The position numbers and the translations under genes are program-made. Positions 31,040-33,590 of a stretch of 33,590 nucleotides of DNA are shown here, one piece after another. The number at the start of each line of letters is the position of its first letter. Within the stretch, counting starts at the first letter, position 1. The notes beneath the pieces are model-generated. The model worked only from the letters and a program-made list of their open reading frames with translations. It did no database searches and was not told where the DNA came from. This DNA is from Leptofilum sp050292445 (GTDB lineage: Bacteria > Chloroflexota > Anaerolineae > Promineifilales > Promineifilaceae), in NCBI GenBank assembly GCA_050292445.1, contig JBNKLQ010000029.1, positions 1 through 33,590 on the forward strand, written 5' to 3'.

Positions 31040-32251
31040 TCAAGCAACCCAGTAGCCGTTGGCGTAGAGGGCAGTGAACAGGGCAAGGAGGGGTAGGGAA
31101 ATTGCCGTAATCAGCTTATCGACCCAGGGATGCTCGCCCCACTCCGCCAGCAAAATGAAGGCGGGGAACAGCACCCACATGTAGCGTCGCTGACTCATCA
31201 GCAGGCCGGAGCTAAAAGGGATGATCACGCCCAGCAGCACAAGGGCGGCTTCGGCGTGACGTCCTTTGTAAAGTAGCACGATGCCCAAAATGAGGAAGAC
31301 GGTGACAAATATGAAATCGATCCAGTTATCGAAGTGGATTTGCCCGCTGAGAAACGCATTGAACCAGCCCACAGACGGCCGTTGTAGCAAATCCGCCACC
31401 GTGACAAATGGCGATTGGGGCACACGCCCCCAGGCGGCCGAGGCGTTGGCAAACGCCAGTGCATCACCAAAAACGTACCACAGATAAGCCATGTAGCTGA
31501 CCAAACCCAGAGGGGCGCTGGCTGGAACCAATAGCGCCCACAGGGACGGCCGTTCCTCCCCCACATTCAGCCGCCACTGCCGCCACCATTCCAACAACAG
31601 CAGCGGCACAATGATGATCCCCACCAGGCGGCACAGCGTAGCTGCAATGGCAAAGGGGACGCTGGTGCGCCACTGACCACGTCGGGCAAAATAGTAGGCG
31701 GCAATCGTTACCAGCAAAAAGAGAGATTCTGTGTAAATGGCTGAGCCGTAAAAAGACAGGGGAAAAATGAGCAAATACCAGACCACCCGATCCGCTACCT
31801 GTTCTGACCAATTCTCAGCCACGAGACGATAGAAGAAAACGGCCGTACCCAACAGCGCCAAATTACTCACGATAATGCCCGAAACGGCCGCATCCCCCAC
31901 CAGCGGCGTGATGGCCGCCATCAGCAGCGGCAGCAGTGGAAAAAAGGCGACCGACGGCAATGGCACCCCCTGAAACTTATATCCTTCCTCCACAATGCTG
32001 ATATAAAAACCGGTGTCCCAACGGCTGGCAAACACATCTAGCAGAATGTTTTCCGTGCCACGCAGATGGTAGGGTGGCGGCGAAGGAGCATCCAGCAGCA
32101 GCGGAACGGCCAGGTAGGCTACCAGCAACACACCCAGCCGTGTAACAACAAACACAAGCAGCGGCAGCCACAGCCAGCGCGGGATACGCAAGCTGGCAAC
32201 ACGGCTAAAAAATGTTTCAGTTAACGGGGAGTTATCTAACTTCACATCCAT
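31040..32251 (-). CDS. PIG-V-like membrane glycosyltransferase (GT-C type)
   Basis: The start at 32251 (MDVKLDN) has AGGA eight bases upstream; an upstream in-frame ATG would add 41 residues without membrane character. The 403-residue protein has about ten membrane helices. The first outer loop carries the family mark RWDTGFYISIVEEGY, with FFPLLPLL following, as in PIG-V-type mannosyltransferases, where the Asp next to Trp is catalytic. Such GT-C enzymes add a sugar from a polyprenyl-phosphate donor on the outer face of the membrane. It may glycosylate the secreted proteins encoded just upstream on the same strand, but this is only suggested by closeness. Confidence 0.82.
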   Translation of the reverse strand: MDVKLDNSPLTETFFSRVASLRIPRWLWLPLLVFVVTRLGVLLVAYLAVPLLLDAPSPPPYHLRGTENILLDVFASRWDTGFYISIVEEGYKFQGVPLPSVAFFPLLPLLMAAITPLVGDAAVSGIIVSNLALLGTAVFFYRLVAENWSEQVADRVVWYLLIFPLSFYGSAIYTESLFLLVTIAAYYFARRGQWRTSVPFAIAATLCRLVGIIIVPLLLLEWWRQWRLNVGEERPSLWALLVPASAPLGLVSYMAYLWYVFGDALAFANASAAWGRVPQSPFVTVADLLQRPSVGWFNAFLSGQIHFDNWIDFIFVTVFLILGIVLLYKGRHAEAALVLLGVIIPFSSGLLMSQRRYMWVLFPAFILLAEWGEHPWVDKLITAISLPLLALFTALYANGYWVA

Positions 32252-32438
32252 CTCGTTATCCTGCCGGAGGGTCAATCTCTTTGGAAAGTGACGCTCACAT
32301 GTAAATTGAGTACAATGAAAACATTCCGGCGACCTGGCCCACATTGATTTTGGGAAACCATCCGTTGTGACCAAGCCGCCAGAACTTCTAAAGGCTGTAG
32401 TGGTGGCGATAGTGCCGCTATCTCACCATTACAGCTTT

Positions 32439-32906
32439 TTACCGGGGCAGCCGGCTGCCAAAGCCAAACACAGGCCCAGCAAACCCGTCTGGGACCCCCA
32501 CCAGAGGCGCATCGTGCCGCAGGCTGAAGCCTTGCGTGGCAGAGGCGTTCATGTCTACCTCCATCGTGATGTCGTACTGGCCGATAGCCATGCTGGAGGC
32601 CGGGCTTTGCACCACAAACTGAGCTGCTCCCTGGCCATCTGTGAGTACACGGCCTAAGTAACGGCCGTTCACAAACAAAGTGGCCACGCTGTGGGCAGGA
32701 AAGCCAGAACCAGTGAAGGCAAAAGCGCTGCCCGGCGCCCCTTCCGTGGCATGCACCGACAGCTCCGGCGCGTACACCCCGGCCATCATGCGCCACTCCA
32801 GGGCGGCGACGGGACGATCGACGTAGGGCACCATAGCAACACCTGCCAGCAGGATTACCAAAGCCATAATCGTGCGTACCATCGTCCGTTGACTGAATTG
32901 TTTCAT
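32439..32906 (-). CDS. Secreted protein with single beta-sandwich domain (paralogue 1)
   Basis: A 155-residue protein with GGAGG before its ATG. Residues 1-35 are a signal peptide (TIMALVILLAGVAMVPYV core, cleavage after about Ala34-Ala35). The rest is one Ig-like or IPT-like beta domain with the pattern GAPGSAFAFTGSGF, FVNGRYLGRVLTDGQG, FVV. The neighbouring gene upstream encodes a paralogue with matching positions throughout. It ends GFGSRLPR, where its paralogue ends TFLPFVQR. It has no Cys and no enzymatic motif, so it is probably a surface or matrix component. Confidence 0.8.
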   Translation of the reverse strand: MKQFSQRTMVRTIMALVILLAGVAMVPYVDRPVAALEWRMMAGVYAPELSVHATEGAPGSAFAFTGSGFPAHSVATLFVNGRYLGRVLTDGQGAAQFVVQSPASSMAIGQYDITMEVDMNASATQGFSLRHDAPLVGVPDGFAGPVFGFGSRLPR

Positions 32907-32990
32907 AGTTACCTCCTTCGCAACTACAAGTAAGGATAGAAATTTGTTAGCGGGAATGGCTTGGAACGGCCGTTCCCGGCATAACTTAAA

Positions 32991-33470
32991 CTAGCGCTGC
33001 ACAAAGGGCAGGAACGTGCTGTTGCCCGTCGTACCAAACACGGAGCCAGGGAACCCACCGGGTGGGGATACAACCGAGCCAGCACTGTCCACCGTGATGA
33101 TTTTGAAGGCCGATACATTGGCATCTGTCTCCATCACCACGGTCAGCTCCCCATCGGGCACGCCGGTTGTGTCAATAATGAAGGTGCCCACGCCATTGCT
33201 ATCGGTAGTGACACTGCCAACCACCTGTCCATTCACAAAGATGATGGCCAGCCAGTTGGGCTGGTAGCCGGTGCCGGTAAAGGCAAACTGGCTGCCGGGT
33301 GCCCCCGTGTTATCACTCACGCCTAAATCTGGCGTGTAGGCACTGCCAAACGCTTCCCAATTAATGGCCGCCCGGGCATTGCCGACGTAAGGCAACAGCA
33401 ATACGCCACCTAGCAATACAAACGCGGTGATCATCAATCTACTAACTGCTTCTTTTCTTTCTTGACTCAT
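32991..33470 (-). CDS. Secreted protein with single beta-sandwich domain (paralogue 2)
   Basis: The ATG at 33470 has an exact AGGAGG site and is preferred to an in-frame start 29 codons upstream. The 159-residue product has a signal peptide with an ARA-AIN cleavage site (about residue 35), then one beta-sandwich with GAPGSQFAFTGTGY, IIFVNGQVVGSVTTDSNG and FIIDTTG. It closes with PGGFPGSVFG and TFLPFVQR. Endings like FLPFVxR or YLPxVxR recur, to my knowledge, in Chloroflexota secreted proteins, and may be an export or anchoring tag. Its paralogue is 84 bases downstream on the same strand, so the two are likely cotranscribed. Confidence 0.82.
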   Translation of the reverse strand: MSQERKEAVSRLMITAFVLLGGVLLLPYVGNARAAINWEAFGSAYTPDLGVSDNTGAPGSQFAFTGTGYQPNWLAIIFVNGQVVGSVTTDSNGVGTFIIDTTGVPDGELTVVMETDANVSAFKIITVDSAGSVVSPPGGFPGSVFGTTGNSTFLPFVQR

Positions 33471-33525
33471 AGAGCCTCCTTTAAAATTGATGGATAGTGG
33501 CTTTCGTGGGAACCGGGGTGAAGCA

Positions 33526-33563
33526 TGATGCGTGAAACGTGAGCTTCTTCTACTCACGCATCA
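33526..33563. repeat. GATGCGTGA-type hairpin repeat (second copy)
   Basis: TGATGCGTGA (33526-33535) pairs perfectly over 10 bp with 33554-33563. The stem word is shared with the hairpin at 4364-4406. It lies 55 bases upstream of the secreted protein start. Confidence 0.6.
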
Positions 33564-33590
33564 CGAGCCTGTTGGTCCTTCGAAATCCAA

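Larger units (their letters stand above)
540..32973. repeat. Dispersed highly iterated palindrome ACGGCCGT (62 copies)
   Basis: Exact copies begin at 540, 675, 726, 756, 1765, 2195, 2251, 2476, 3599, 3616, 4344, 4808, 5011, 6269, 6669, 7346, 7571, 7706, 8497, 9147, 10602, 11034, 12068, 12713, 13499, 14281, 15245, 15568, 15768, 16217, 17659, 18258, 18673, 18803, 19012, 19062, 19529, 19869, 20616, 20631, 21003, 21287, 21541, 21569, 22690, 22714, 22891, 23230, 23356, 23783, 25152, 25617, 27350, 27972, 28486, 28578, 30152, 31375, 31546, 31839, 32661 and 32966. About 22 are the 10-mer AACGGCCGTT. About ten are intergenic and the rest are in genes, in all three frames. One-base variants (for example at 11880, 20945, 24507, 26654, 30769) are also present. 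The count was made by eye and could be off by a few. Confidence 0.95.

Noticed and set aside
1..33590. tRNA, rRNA or CRISPR array
   Set aside because: None was recognised on either strand; the regular repeats seen are dispersed palindromes and hairpins, not direct repeats with spacers.

Overview
The window looks like a chromosomal segment of an environmental, probably filamentous, member of the Chloroflexota (Anaerolineae-like). This is inferred from extracellular proteins with Thr/Pro/Glu linkers, a bacterial class II diterpene cyclase of a kind known from Herpetosiphon, large FtsX-type transporters, and several families of intergenic hairpin repeats. No rRNA, tRNA, CRISPR array, phage module or transposase was seen. 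GC content is moderate, a little above 50 percent.

The most striking signal is not a gene. The 8-bp palindrome ACGGCCGT occurs 62 times by hand count in 33.6 kb, where about 0.5 would be expected at random. It lies in both coding and intergenic DNA, in all reading frames and genes of both strands. In genes it writes recurrent tripeptides (TAV, NGR/DGR, RPF/RPL). In several intergenic gaps two copies pair to form terminator-like hairpins. It behaves like the HIP1 palindrome of cyanobacteria.

Layout. 1-856 (-): start of a lipoprotein with a Thr/Pro-rich linker, cut by the window edge. 953-3373 (+): a MerR regulator with a 19-bp-spacer promoter, an SRPBCC protein and a short-chain dehydrogenase. 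3656-6433 (+): a zinc-ribbon membrane protein, then an AraC regulator, LysE exporter and DUF2000 protein. 6588-16269 (+): an ECF sigma factor, a zinc-finger anti-sigma factor, two giant FtsX-like permeases and an ATPase with two fused NBDs, which together make a complete export or lipoprotein-handling system. 16289-17282 (-): an antitoxin-like remnant and an effector-associated-domain/FGE-sulfatase-fold protein. 17556-22666: a TspO-like membrane protein, an ATP10-like protein, a conserved CxxCRR protein, a LysM protein, and a two-gene unit of an Ala-rich coiled-coil protein and a Gly-rich beta protein. 22744-26828 (-): a heterodimeric ABC exporter whose two genes are separated by a GxxExxY gene inside a perfect 21-bp inverted repeat. 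27324-28886 (+): the class II diterpene cyclase. 28992-30244 (-): a coiled-coil LysM protein and a 56-residue membrane protein. 30676-33470: a DUF2892 protein, a PIG-V-like glycosyltransferase and two paralogous secreted proteins.

At least four kinds of intergenic hairpin repeat besides ACGGCCGT are present: CACAGAG-type, CAGT-type, GATGCGTGA-type and TCATTTCGA-type. Several sit between genes of one operon, and two directly adjoin or include a stop codon.
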